Of a stretch of DNA of 7,203 nt, positions 1-6,571 are shown in pieces. The DNA is from a bacterium (GTDB lineage: Bacteria; Krumholzibacteriota; Krumholzibacteriia; Krumholzibacteriales; Krumholzibacteriaceae): contig JAFNGP010000099.1 of NCBI GenBank assembly GCA_017885175.1, forward strand, positions 282-7,484, read 5' to 3'. A program made the translations under genes and the position numbers. A model generated the notes under the pieces. The model had not been told where the DNA came from and searched no databases. It saw only the letters and a list, made by a program, of their open reading frames with translations. Within the stretch, counting starts at the first letter, position 1, and each line of letters begins with the position of its first letter.

Positions 1-2026
1 GCCGCTCTCCGTTCGCGCTCTCGGATCGGTCTCGCGCGAGTTCTACGATCCGGCGACGAAGACGCTTTACGCCGCGGTCAACTATCCGGGGGAGTTCTCC
101 CACATCGCCGCGATCGACCTGGCGACGGGTAAGATCCGCAAGCTCTGCGAGCTCTCCACCCCGGCTCTCTACTACGTGTGCTCGCTCGCCTACGACGATT
201 CGAGCAAGACTCTCTTCTTCACGACGAACAACAGCAAGGGTTATCGCAATCTCAACTCCTACCGCATCGCCACGGGCGAGACGCGGTGCCTCATCAAGTA
301 CAGCCGCACCGGGGATCTCGCCTTCAATCGCGCCGACAAGACGGTCTGGGGGGTCCAGCACCACAACGGGTACTCCTCCCTCGTCCGGATCCCGCCGCCG
401 TACCGTGACGGCCAGGTGATTCCGCTCCTGCCGTACGGCAAGGACCTCTTCGACCTGGACGTTTCGCCCGACGGAAAATACCTGAGCGGAACGCTCGCCA
501 GCATCAACGGCGCGCAGCAGCTCATCCGCATGCCGATCGACAGCCTCCTCGCCTCGGACTACGAGTACGAGATACTCTGGGAATTCGAGAAGAACCCGGC
601 CCAGAACTTCGTCTACTCGAACGACGGAAGATACCTCTACGGGACGTCATACCTGACCGGCGTCTCGAACGTATTCCGCTACGATCTCGCAGGCCGGAAG
701 ATGGAGACGCTCACCAACGCCGAAACGGGATACTTCAGACCGCTCCCCGTGCCGGGGGACTCCGTGATCGTGTTTTCATTCACCGGGAAAGGCTTCGTTC
801 CCGTGATGATCCCCGACCGGCCGATCGAAGACGTCGCCGCGATCACGTATCTCGGCCAGGCGGTCGTCGAGAAACACCCCGCGCTCGAGAGCTGGACGCT
901 CGGCTCTCCCCTCGATGTCAATCTCGACTCGCTCATCACCGGCACGCCGGACTACCGCAGCGTCCGGAGCATGCGATTCACGGCGGCCTACCCGATCGCC
1001 GAATGCTACAAGACCTCCGCCGCGATCGGCATGAAGGCGAATTTCATGGATCCCCTGTGGCAGAACTCCGTCGACGTCTCCCTTTCCTACTCGCCCGCCG
1101 AGGAAATCGCCGCGAACGAGCGGCTGCACTTCAAGCTCAAGTACGAGAACTGGCGATGGATGATTCGCGGCGCATACAACCTCGCGGATTTTTACGATTT
1201 CTTCGGCCCGACCACGGCGAGCCGCAAGGGGTATTCGCTCGGCGTCGCTTACAAAGGATTTCCCTTCTCCGACGGGCCGCGCTCGCTCGAATACAGCATT
1301 CAGGCCGCGCACTACGGCGGGCTCGAAAAGATGCCCGCGTACCAGAATATCGACGCCTCGTACGATAATTTCTATACCGCCGGCGGCACGCTCAGGTATC
1401 GCAACCTGCGCGGCACGATCGGCGCGATCGAAGCCGAAAAAGGCATGACCTGGAGCCTCAATTCGGACAACAGCCTCGTGCTCGAGAAACTCTATCCGCA
1501 GCTCTTCGCGACATTCGACTACGGCATTCTTCTCCCCGTCGACCATTCCTCCCTCTGGCTCCGGACCTCGGCCGGGTACTCCTTCGGCGACCGGGAAGAA
1601 TCCTTCGCCAATTTCTACTTCGGGGGATTCGGCAACAACTGGATCGACCATGCCGCCTCGGTCAACCGCTACCGGGAGTATTACAGCTTTCCCGGCTCCG
1701 AGATCAACGCGATCGGCGGCACCAACTTCGGAAAGGCTCTCGTGGAATGGACGCTTCCCCCGCTGCGCTTCAAACGGATCGGCTTCGCGTCCCTCTACGC
1801 GAACTGGGCGCGGCTCGCGTTCTTCACGTCCGCGATCGGGACGGGCCTCGACGCCGACGAAGCGAGATGGGACCGCAAGCTCGCGAATGCCGGAGCGCAG
1901 CTCAATCTCAAGGTCGTCGTCTTTTCTTCGCTTGAATCGACCTTCTCGCTCGGCTACGCTCGCGCGATGGAAGAGAACACGGCTTCCACGGACGAGTTCA
2001 TGATCTCGCTCAAGATATTGCGCTAG
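1..2026 (+). CDS. TolB/PD40-like beta-propeller protein with C-terminal outer-membrane beta-barrel (5' end missing)
   Basis: The reading frame is open from base 2 to the TAG at 2024-2026, giving 674 visible residues; the start is off the left edge. The GTG at 176 is internal, because propeller-type sequence continues unbroken upstream of it. Residues 1 to about 270 hold repeated blade patterns: a strand, a D-P/S-x-x-K-x-L turn, then 'IDLATGK'- or 'YRIATGE'-like ends. Two clear PD40-type motifs are 'VSPDGKYL' near residue 155 and 'YSNDGRYLYG' near residue 206. After a linker, residues about 321-674 alternate polar and hydrophobic residues and are rich in Tyr, Phe and Trp, as in an outer-membrane barrel. 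The segment 'FYFGGFG' near 537, 'IGGTNFGKALVEW' near 571 and the following strand resemble the C-terminal part of Omp85/surface-antigen barrels. The chain ends in Arg, not the usual aromatic residue. Known propellers of this kind bind proteins or ligands; the function here is unknown. The missing N-terminus could carry a signal peptide or an enzyme domain. The PrsW gene follows on the same strand. Confidence 0.8.
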   Translation, partial: PLSVRALGSVSREFYDPATKTLYAAVNYPGEFSHIAAIDLATGKIRKLCELSTPALYYVCSLAYDDSSKTLFFTTNNSKGYRNLNSYRIATGETRCLIKYSRTGDLAFNRADKTVWGVQHHNGYSSLVRIPPPYRDGQVIPLLPYGKDLFDLDVSPDGKYLSGTLASINGAQQLIRMPIDSLLASDYEYEILWEFEKNPAQNFVYSNDGRYLYGTSYLTGVSNVFRYDLAGRKMETLTNAETGYFRPLPVPGDSVIVFSFTGKGFVPVMIPDRPIEDVAAITYLGQAVVEKHPALESWTLGSPLDVNLDSLITGTPDYRSVRSMRFTAAYPIAECYKTSAAIGMKANFMDPLWQNSVDVSLSYSPAEEIAANERLHFKLKYENWRWMIRGAYNLADFYDFFGPTTASRKGYSLGVAYKGFPFSDGPRSLEYSIQAAHYGGLEKMPAYQNIDASYDNFYTAGGTLRYRNLRGTIGAIEAEKGMTWSLNSDNSLVLEKLYPQLFATFDYGILLPVDHSSLWLRTSAGYSFGDREESFANFYFGGFGNNWIDHAASVNRYREYYSFPGSEINAIGGTNFGKALVEWTLPPLRFKRIGFASLYANWARLAFFTSAIGTGLDADEARWDRKLANAGAQLNLKVVVFSSLESTFSLGYARAMEENTASTDEFMISLKILR

Positions 2027-2035
2027 GAGAGGGAG
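2025..2035 (+). promoter_or_regulatory. Shine-Dalgarno site for the PrsW gene, pointing to an ACG start at 2041
   Basis: The purine run AGGAGAGGGAG overlaps the stop codon of the preceding gene. Its GGGAG end sits 5 bases before ACG at 2041, and its AGGAG end 11 bases before it. That ACG is in frame with the PrsW gene. The first ATG/GTG/TTG codon in that frame is GTG at 2077, about 41 bases beyond the site and with no purine-rich site of its own. Either ACG is used as a rare start, a read or assembly error hides an ATG, or GTG 2077 is translated by coupling to the upstream gene. Confidence 0.6.
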
Positions 2036-2076
2036 ACCAAACGAGCGCCATCGCTGAAATCGCAATCCGCTACGGC

Positions 2077-3063
2077 GTGAGCGTGCTTCCCGTCGTCGCG
2101 TTCCTCGTTTCCCTCATCTTCCTCGACAGCTACAAGCTCATCCGTTTCCGTTCGGTGGGCGCCGCCGTCCTCGTCGGTATCGGCGCGGCGGTCGCAAGCT
2201 TTGCGATCGGCAATATCGTTCTCGCCCGAAGCGGCATCGCCTTCGAGTCGTACGCGCGCTGGGTCGCGCCCCCGCTCGAGGAATCGCTGAAGCTCTGCTA
2301 CATCGTCTGGCTCATCCGCAGGAAACGGGTCGGGTTCATGGTGGACGCGGCCATCTACGGATTCGCCATCGGCGCGGGCTTCGCCATTCTCGAAAACGTC
2401 TACTATCTCCGCGCGATTGCGACGCCGAACGTGCTGCTCTGGATCATCCGCGGCTTCGGCACCGCCGTGATGCACGGCGGAGCGACCGCGCTGGCCGGAA
2501 TCATCGCGCTCGGCTTCATCGAACGAGAGCGGATGCGGGGCGTCGCCGCGCTCGTCCCGGGCCTCGCCGCGGCGACGCTGATCCATTCGCTTTACAACTA
2601 CGGCCTCCTCAATCCGGTCCTCTCCGCGCTGTGCGTCGTCGTCGCGCTGCCGCTCGTCATGATGGCGGTCTTCCAGCAGAGTGAGCGGGGATTGCAGACG
2701 TGGCTCGGGGTCGGGTTCGATTCGGATTCGCAGCTTCTCGAGATGATCACGACGGGCACGATCGCGGAAACGCGCGTCGGGCGCTATCTGCTGTCGCTCA
2801 AGGCGCGCTTTCCGGGCGAGGCGGTCGCCGACATGCTCTGCCTCGTCAGGCTTCACGTGGAGCTCGCGCTGAAGGCGAAGGGCATTCTCCTCATGCGCGA
2901 GGCCGGGTTCGAAGCGAAGCCCGATCCCGAGGTGCGGGAGAAATTCGACGAGATGCGGTATCTCGAGAAGAGCATCGGAAGAACGGGACTCCTCGCGATA
3001 GAGCCCGTGCTCCACTGGAGCAGCCGCGACCTCTGGCAACTCCACATGCTGGGCAGGGATTGA
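2077..3063 (+). CDS. PrsW-family intramembrane metalloprotease (peptidase family M82)
   Basis: A 328-residue membrane protein when started at GTG 2077, or 340 residues from ACG 2041. All the PrsW family motifs are present: EExxK at residues 68-72 ('LEESLK'), GFxxxEN at 101-107 ('GFAILENVYY'), His133 in 'VMHGGAT', and His170 with Asn174 in 'IHSLYN'. In the family the Glu and His residues form the metal and catalytic site inside the membrane. Hydrophobic segments near 4-18, 28-50, 66-80, 88-112, 122-147, 153-177 and 178-199 suggest seven or so helices. Residues about 201-328 form a charged, soluble tail, probably cytosolic, ending 'SRDLWQLHML'. Bacillus PrsW cleaves the anti-sigma factor RsiW, but the wider family has varied or unknown substrates, so the substrate here cannot be named. 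The gene lies 14-50 bases after the propeller-barrel gene, depending on the start, and is probably co-transcribed with it. No anti-sigma factor is visible nearby. Confidence 0.9.
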   Translation: MSVLPVVAFLVSLIFLDSYKLIRFRSVGAAVLVGIGAAVASFAIGNIVLARSGIAFESYARWVAPPLEESLKLCYIVWLIRRKRVGFMVDAAIYGFAIGAGFAILENVYYLRAIATPNVLLWIIRGFGTAVMHGGATALAGIIALGFIERERMRGVAALVPGLAAATLIHSLYNYGLLNPVLSALCVVVALPLVMMAVFQQSERGLQTWLGVGFDSDSQLLEMITTGTIAETRVGRYLLSLKARFPGEAVADMLCLVRLHVELALKAKGILLMREAGFEAKPDPEVREKFDEMRYLEKSIGRTGLLAIEPVLHWSSRDLWQLHMLGRD

Positions 3064-3067
3064 CCTT

Positions 3068-6000
3068 TCACCACGGCGCGCGCTCCGAGCCGACGGCGAT
3101 GAACGGAGCCCAGTAGAAGGGATGCTCATAGCCGGATGTCCGCATGAGCTCCAACCGGGCCTCGTTGAGCGCCGTAACGGCGGATCGCTCGTCATGAACC
3201 ATCGACTTATAGAACGCCCGCATCAGAAGCGACGTCGATTCGTCCGACACCGCCCAGAGGCTGGAAACGACACATGAGGCGCCCGCCGCGAGAAAAGCGC
3301 GGCTGAGGCCCACGACCCCCTCCCCCCGGCCGATACGGCCGCGGGCCGACTCGCACGCGGAGAGCGTGACGAGGCGGCACGAGAGAGGAAGCGAGAGAAT
3401 TTCGAGCGTATGGAGCAGTCCGTCCTCCCGTCCGGCGGAATCAGGGAGGAGCGCGATGCACGACGCCGCTGGATTCACGGGGTCCACGATCCCGTGGGCC
3501 GCGAGATGGAGAAGTCTCGGGCGCCGCTCGCGGAGCTCCGCCTTGAGCCGCGCTTCCGTCGCCTCGCCGCCGAGAAGGAGAAGCCGTTTTTCCGGCTTGA
3601 AGCTGGAGCCGATCCCCTCTACCTCGCCGCGCGAATAGGGGAGCCGCCGAAGCGCCGAGACCGTCGTGTCGCCGGCGGCATCGTAAGCCGGATCGCCGGC
3701 GGCGAGCAGATCGAATTTCGAGGAGGCGGGGGCGTTTCGGCGGAGCTTCATATAGACCGCTCCGGACGGCGCATACGAGACAAGATGGGATTTCGCAAGG
3801 AATGGACAATCGTTCCAGGCGGTCTCCGTCCCCGTCTCCTCCGTGAGCAGCGCCTCGAAGGGAATCTCGAAGAGGCAGTCGTCGGGAACGATGACGAGGC
3901 GGGAATTGCGCTCGAGGTATTCGCTCCCCGGCGCGAGAAGCGCCAGATAGAGTTTCCTCGCGTAACGCCGGAGCGCCGCGTCTCCGCCGCCGGGATTCAC
4001 GAGAGCGCTCGAGAGCATCGCGACGTCGTCCCGCAGCACGCTGCGCGCCGGAAGCTCCAGGAGCGCCGTCCCTTTTCGATCCGCCGCCCACAGGAGCGAT
4101 ACGCTGTCGCCGGCCGCGAAGGCGAAGAGCGCCGTTCCTTTCGGAAGCGTTCTCCTCACCTGCTCCAGATCCGCGACATCGACGCGTTCGTCGAGCGAGC
4201 CGGCCGCGGACGCCATGCGCTCATCCCTGATCCTCTGATATCGCCGCTCGAGGCGGCGTTGCTCGTCGGAATATCCGGGCGCCGCCGAATCGAGCCGGTA
4301 GATCGAATCGAGCGCCGCCCGTTCGGCGTCCGACTGCTCGTGGACGAGCGATCCCTCGAGCAGGTCGAGCAACCCGCGCGCCTTCGCCCGCTCGATCGTC
4401 CGGAACGCCTCGTCGATCCAGCGCCGCTCGCCCGTTTCCCGCGCCACCCGGGCATAGTACCGCGCGATTTCCTCGGAATAATGGCGGCGTATTCCGCCGA
4501 GGTAGCTCGAACCGAGCTCGGCGCCGCCGATGTCCGCGCGCGCCCGTTCCATGAGATCGAGCGCCCGTCCGTAGTAGACCCGCGCGCTGTCCGGGTCTTC
4601 GCGCTCGAAGGAATGCCCGACGCCGAGGTTCAGCGTGAGCAGAAGATCTTCCATGCCGGCCGCCCGAATGCGCGGCTCGAGGGCGAAAAAGATGCGCCGC
4701 GCTTCCGCGCCCCGCCCTTCGAGCGCCGTCGCGTTCGCGACGCCGAGCTCGTCCTGAAGAGCGTCCCGTTCGGCGCCGTCCGCGCGGTCGCGCTCGAGGG
4801 CCCGCTCGTAGTGCGCGAGGGCGGCCGCCGCGTTTCCTCTCGACTGCTCGAGCTGCGCCGCGAGGAGCTCCGCCTCGCGGGTAAAGGGACGATTCCCCGC
4901 TCTCTCGGCGCGCACGCGCGCCGAATCCGCGAGCACAAGCCCGCGATCGAACGCCTGGAGCTCGAGGTACAGGTACCCGAGCTTCACCATCGCCTCGATC
5001 TCCTGCGCTTCCATGCCATTCTCGCGCGCCTTCGCCAGATAGGCGAGGAGATCGTCGCGGGCGCGGTCGAGCTCCCCCGTTTCGACGTATAGCTGGCCGC
5101 GATTGCGGTGGAGGAGAACGCCCTGCACGGCGTCGGGATTCTCCGCGAGAAGCGCCTCGACCCTGTCGAGCTCGGCGAGCGCCTCCCGGTACCGGAACGC
5201 GCCCTTCAGGTTGAGCGCGATATTCATCCGGCAGACGATCTCGGCCTGCGCGTCACCGCTCGCCATCGCCATATCGAGCGCTCTGCGATAGCTCTCGTTC
5301 GACTCCCGGATCCGCCCCATATCGGATTGGAGGCCGGCGATGCTGTTCAGCAGCTCGAGCCGCTGCTTCTGGTTCCCCGAGCGCTCGACGATGACGAGCG
5401 CCTCCTCGAAAACGTCCCGCGCGTCAGCGAGCCGCCCCAGTTGCGTGTACGCGTTCCCCAGATAGGTGAGGGACGTGCCGAGACCGCCGATATCCCCGGT
5501 CTTTCGGCGCAGCTCGATCGCCTGGCGGTAAAAATCGACCGCTTCCCGATAATCCTCGAGCATGAGCGCCGCGGTGCCGAGGCCGTTCAGGGTGCGGCCG
5601 ACGAGAATGTAGTTTTCGATGCGGCGGCGCGCATCGAGAGCGGAGCGGTAGAACTCCCGAACCGTTTTGAAATCCCCTTTGTAGAACGCAGCGACGCCGA
5701 GACTCCCCCCGACGACCGCTTCGGAGTACCCGTCCCCGATTTGCCGGTAGATCTCGGCCGAGCGCCGAAGGAGCGCGATCGCGTCGTCGAATCGTTTTTC
5801 CGCCTGCGCGGCGGAGGCGTCCTTCTCGAGCGCCTTGGCGTTTCGCCTGAGCGAGCGCTCATCGGCCCCCCAGCCCCGGTACGAAGCGACGAGATCGAGC
5901 AGGGCCGCGGACCCCGTAGCATTGCCGTAAAGCGCCGCGACGCGACCCGCGAGAGCGATGTTTTCCCGTTCGGCGTCCTTTTGCCCCTGATCGCCCGCGC

Positions 6001-6289
6001 TTACCCCCGCGTCGAGCAGCTGGCAAACCGCCGCGCCGGCGAGTATCGAACGCCCCGCGACGAACGCAGCAAGGGATTCCGGGGGCGCGGTGCGCGCGAG
6101 GGAATCCGCCGTCGCAATGAATTGTCCGGTTGGATCCTGTGCAGCGAGAGGAAAGGCGATGGAAATCAGCGGACCGGCCGCGAGAGCCGCCCAGAAAAGC
6201 CGACGACCGCGGAATACAAAAGCAATGATGCGCAGAATCACCGCCGCCGATTCCTTCTCCGGATCAATCTGCTCTGCGAGAATCCGCAT
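3068..6289 (-). CDS. Exported TPR-array CHAT-domain (caspase-like) protease
   Basis: A 1073-residue protein from ATG 6287-6289; residue numbers use that start. The frame is open upstream to GTG 6344-6346, but that codon lies between the -35 and -10 boxes of the apparent promoter, so it cannot be the start. GTG 6239-6241, preceded by AAGGA, is a good alternative and puts the export signal at the N-terminus. A basic stretch (R-G-R-R, about 27-30) and a 20-residue hydrophobic run ending 'FPLAAQDP' (about 31-54) look like a signal peptide. Residues about 159-586 contain roughly eleven TPR-like units with a regular 40-residue spacing and typical 'LGxxY', 'A..FYRQAIEL' positions. The CHAT domain spans about 717-1067, with His932 in 'HLAAHG', Cys979 in 'LSACES', then 'SSLWAVSD' and the closing 'HPFYWAPFIAVG'. 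The His-Cys dyad is that of clan CD (caspase/separase-like) peptidases, so activity is likely. The TPRs presumably bind a partner or substrate, which is unknown. The gene is divergent from the FecR-domain gene and convergent with PrsW. Confidence 0.9.
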   Translation of the reverse strand: MRILAEQIDPEKESAAVILRIIAFVFRGRRLFWAALAAGPLISIAFPLAAQDPTGQFIATADSLARTAPPESLAAFVAGRSILAGAAVCQLLDAGVSAGDQGQKDAERENIALAGRVAALYGNATGSAALLDLVASYRGWGADERSLRRNAKALEKDASAAQAEKRFDDAIALLRRSAEIYRQIGDGYSEAVVGGSLGVAAFYKGDFKTVREFYRSALDARRRIENYILVGRTLNGLGTAALMLEDYREAVDFYRQAIELRRKTGDIGGLGTSLTYLGNAYTQLGRLADARDVFEEALVIVERSGNQKQRLELLNSIAGLQSDMGRIRESNESYRRALDMAMASGDAQAEIVCRMNIALNLKGAFRYREALAELDRVEALLAENPDAVQGVLLHRNRGQLYVETGELDRARDDLLAYLAKARENGMEAQEIEAMVKLGYLYLELQAFDRGLVLADSARVRAERAGNRPFTREAELLAAQLEQSRGNAAAALAHYERALERDRADGAERDALQDELGVANATALEGRGAEARRIFFALEPRIRAAGMEDLLLTLNLGVGHSFEREDPDSARVYYGRALDLMERARADIGGAELGSSYLGGIRRHYSEEIARYYARVARETGERRWIDEAFRTIERAKARGLLDLLEGSLVHEQSDAERAALDSIYRLDSAAPGYSDEQRRLERRYQRIRDERMASAAGSLDERVDVADLEQVRRTLPKGTALFAFAAGDSVSLLWAADRKGTALLELPARSVLRDDVAMLSSALVNPGGGDAALRRYARKLYLALLAPGSEYLERNSRLVIVPDDCLFEIPFEALLTEETGTETAWNDCPFLAKSHLVSYAPSGAVYMKLRRNAPASSKFDLLAAGDPAYDAAGDTTVSALRRLPYSRGEVEGIGSSFKPEKRLLLLGGEATEARLKAELRERRPRLLHLAAHGIVDPVNPAASCIALLPDSAGREDGLLHTLEILSLPLSCRLVTLSACESARGRIGRGEGVVGLSRAFLAAGASCVVSSLWAVSDESTSLLMRAFYKSMVHDERSAVTALNEARLELMRTSGYEHPFYWAPFIAVGSERAPW

Positions 6290-6323
6290 GAGATTGCGGA
6301 GCCTCTTCCCCCTATGTCCGCTT

Positions 6324-6353
6324 ATTATCGTTACTGATTGTATCACAAGTCAA
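6324..6353 (-). promoter_or_regulatory. Sigma-70-type promoter for the TPR-CHAT gene
   Basis: On the minus strand TTGACT (6353-6348) matches the -35 consensus at 5 of 6 positions. After an 18-base spacer, GATAAT (6329-6324) matches the -10 consensus at 5 of 6. Transcription would begin near 6317, leaving a leader of about 28 bases before ATG 6289 or about 76 bases before GTG 6241. The boxes stand out from the surrounding GC-rich DNA. Recognition by a housekeeping sigma factor is inferred from the consensus match. Confidence 0.65.
6338..6348. repeat. Short dyad in the CHAT promoter spacer, possible operator
   Basis: TTGT-ATC-ACAA is a perfect 4-base inverted repeat around a 3-base centre, lying between the -35 and -10 boxes, where a repressor would block polymerase. 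A second dyad with the same centre, AAAC-ATC-GTTT, lies at 6364-6374 just upstream of the -35 box. Both are short enough to occur by chance. Confidence 0.2.
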
Positions 6354-6480
6354 TACGGCGCGTAAACATCGTTTTTCGCGGGGGTTTTTCGAGAGGGGTT
6401 CATTGCGTCCGCACTATTACCCGGACCGGGAACGCGGCGGCGCGCCGATCGGCCTGCGGCTCGTCGCGCGGCCCCTCGTA

Positions 6481-6520
6481 TTCTCTTTTTCCTTTTTTCC
6501 CCGACTCGTTCCTGTATAAT
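6481..6520 (+). promoter_or_regulatory. Promoter of the FecR-domain gene: perfect -10 box after a pyrimidine tract
   Basis: TATAAT at 6515-6520 is an exact -10 consensus. The expected -35 position (about 6492-6498) falls in an unbroken 22-base pyrimidine tract at 6481-6502, so there is no TTGACA-like box, only T-rich sequence. A start of transcription near 6527 would give a leader of about 45 bases before ATG 6572. The weak -35 suggests either help from an activator or a modest promoter; this is inferred from sequence alone. Confidence 0.5.
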
Positions 6521-6556
6521 CGGCGTCCGGGAATCCAATCGAGAATCGTCATCCAT

Positions 6557-6563
6557 GAAAGGG
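6557..6563 (+). promoter_or_regulatory. Ribosome binding site of the FecR-domain gene
   Basis: GAAAGGG ends 8 bases before ATG 6572, a normal spacing. This supports 6572 over the second in-frame ATG at 6581. Confidence 0.5.
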
Positions 6564-6571
6564 CGTGCGTC

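Larger units (their letters stand above)
6290..6571. other. Divergent intergenic regulatory region
   Basis: About 280 bases separate the chosen starts of the leftward CHAT gene and the rightward FecR-domain gene. Within it are two AT-rich islands (about 6315-6375 and 6480-6520) set in otherwise GC-rich DNA. Each island carries promoter-like boxes for one gene. The middle part (about 6392-6479) is very GC-rich and includes a 10-base palindrome at 6438-6447; nothing codes for a recognisable product here. The octamer GTTTTTCG occurs twice, at 6371-6378 and 6384-6391, upstream of the leftward promoter. Confidence 0.7.

Noticed and set aside
776..2065. A 429-residue minus-strand frame opposite the barrel gene
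   Set aside because: Val/Arg/Glu-rich shadow without motifs; the plus strand shows clear propeller and barrel patterns.
2023..3195. A 390-residue minus-strand frame across PrsW and the end of the CHAT gene
   Set aside because: Highly charged Arg/Asp/Glu sequence antisense to conserved PrsW motifs.
3410..5092. A 560-residue open frame on the plus strand opposite the CHAT gene
   Set aside because: Its translation is a low-complexity Arg/Glu/Gly/Ala mix with no domain, and it is the mirror of a clearly real TPR-CHAT gene; long antisense frames are expected in GC-rich coding DNA.
5108..6337. A 409-residue open frame on the plus strand opposite the CHAT N-terminal half
   Set aside because: Same Arg/Glu/Pro-rich shadow composition, no motif, and it runs through the CHAT promoter and into its start region.
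6332..6347. A CRP-like site (TGTGA on the minus strand) in the CHAT promoter
   Set aside because: The second half-site does not match TCACA at the required 6-base spacing.
6438..6447. The palindrome CGGCGCGCCG as an operator or terminator stem
   Set aside because: Short GC palindromes are frequent by chance in DNA of this composition, and no T-tract follows.
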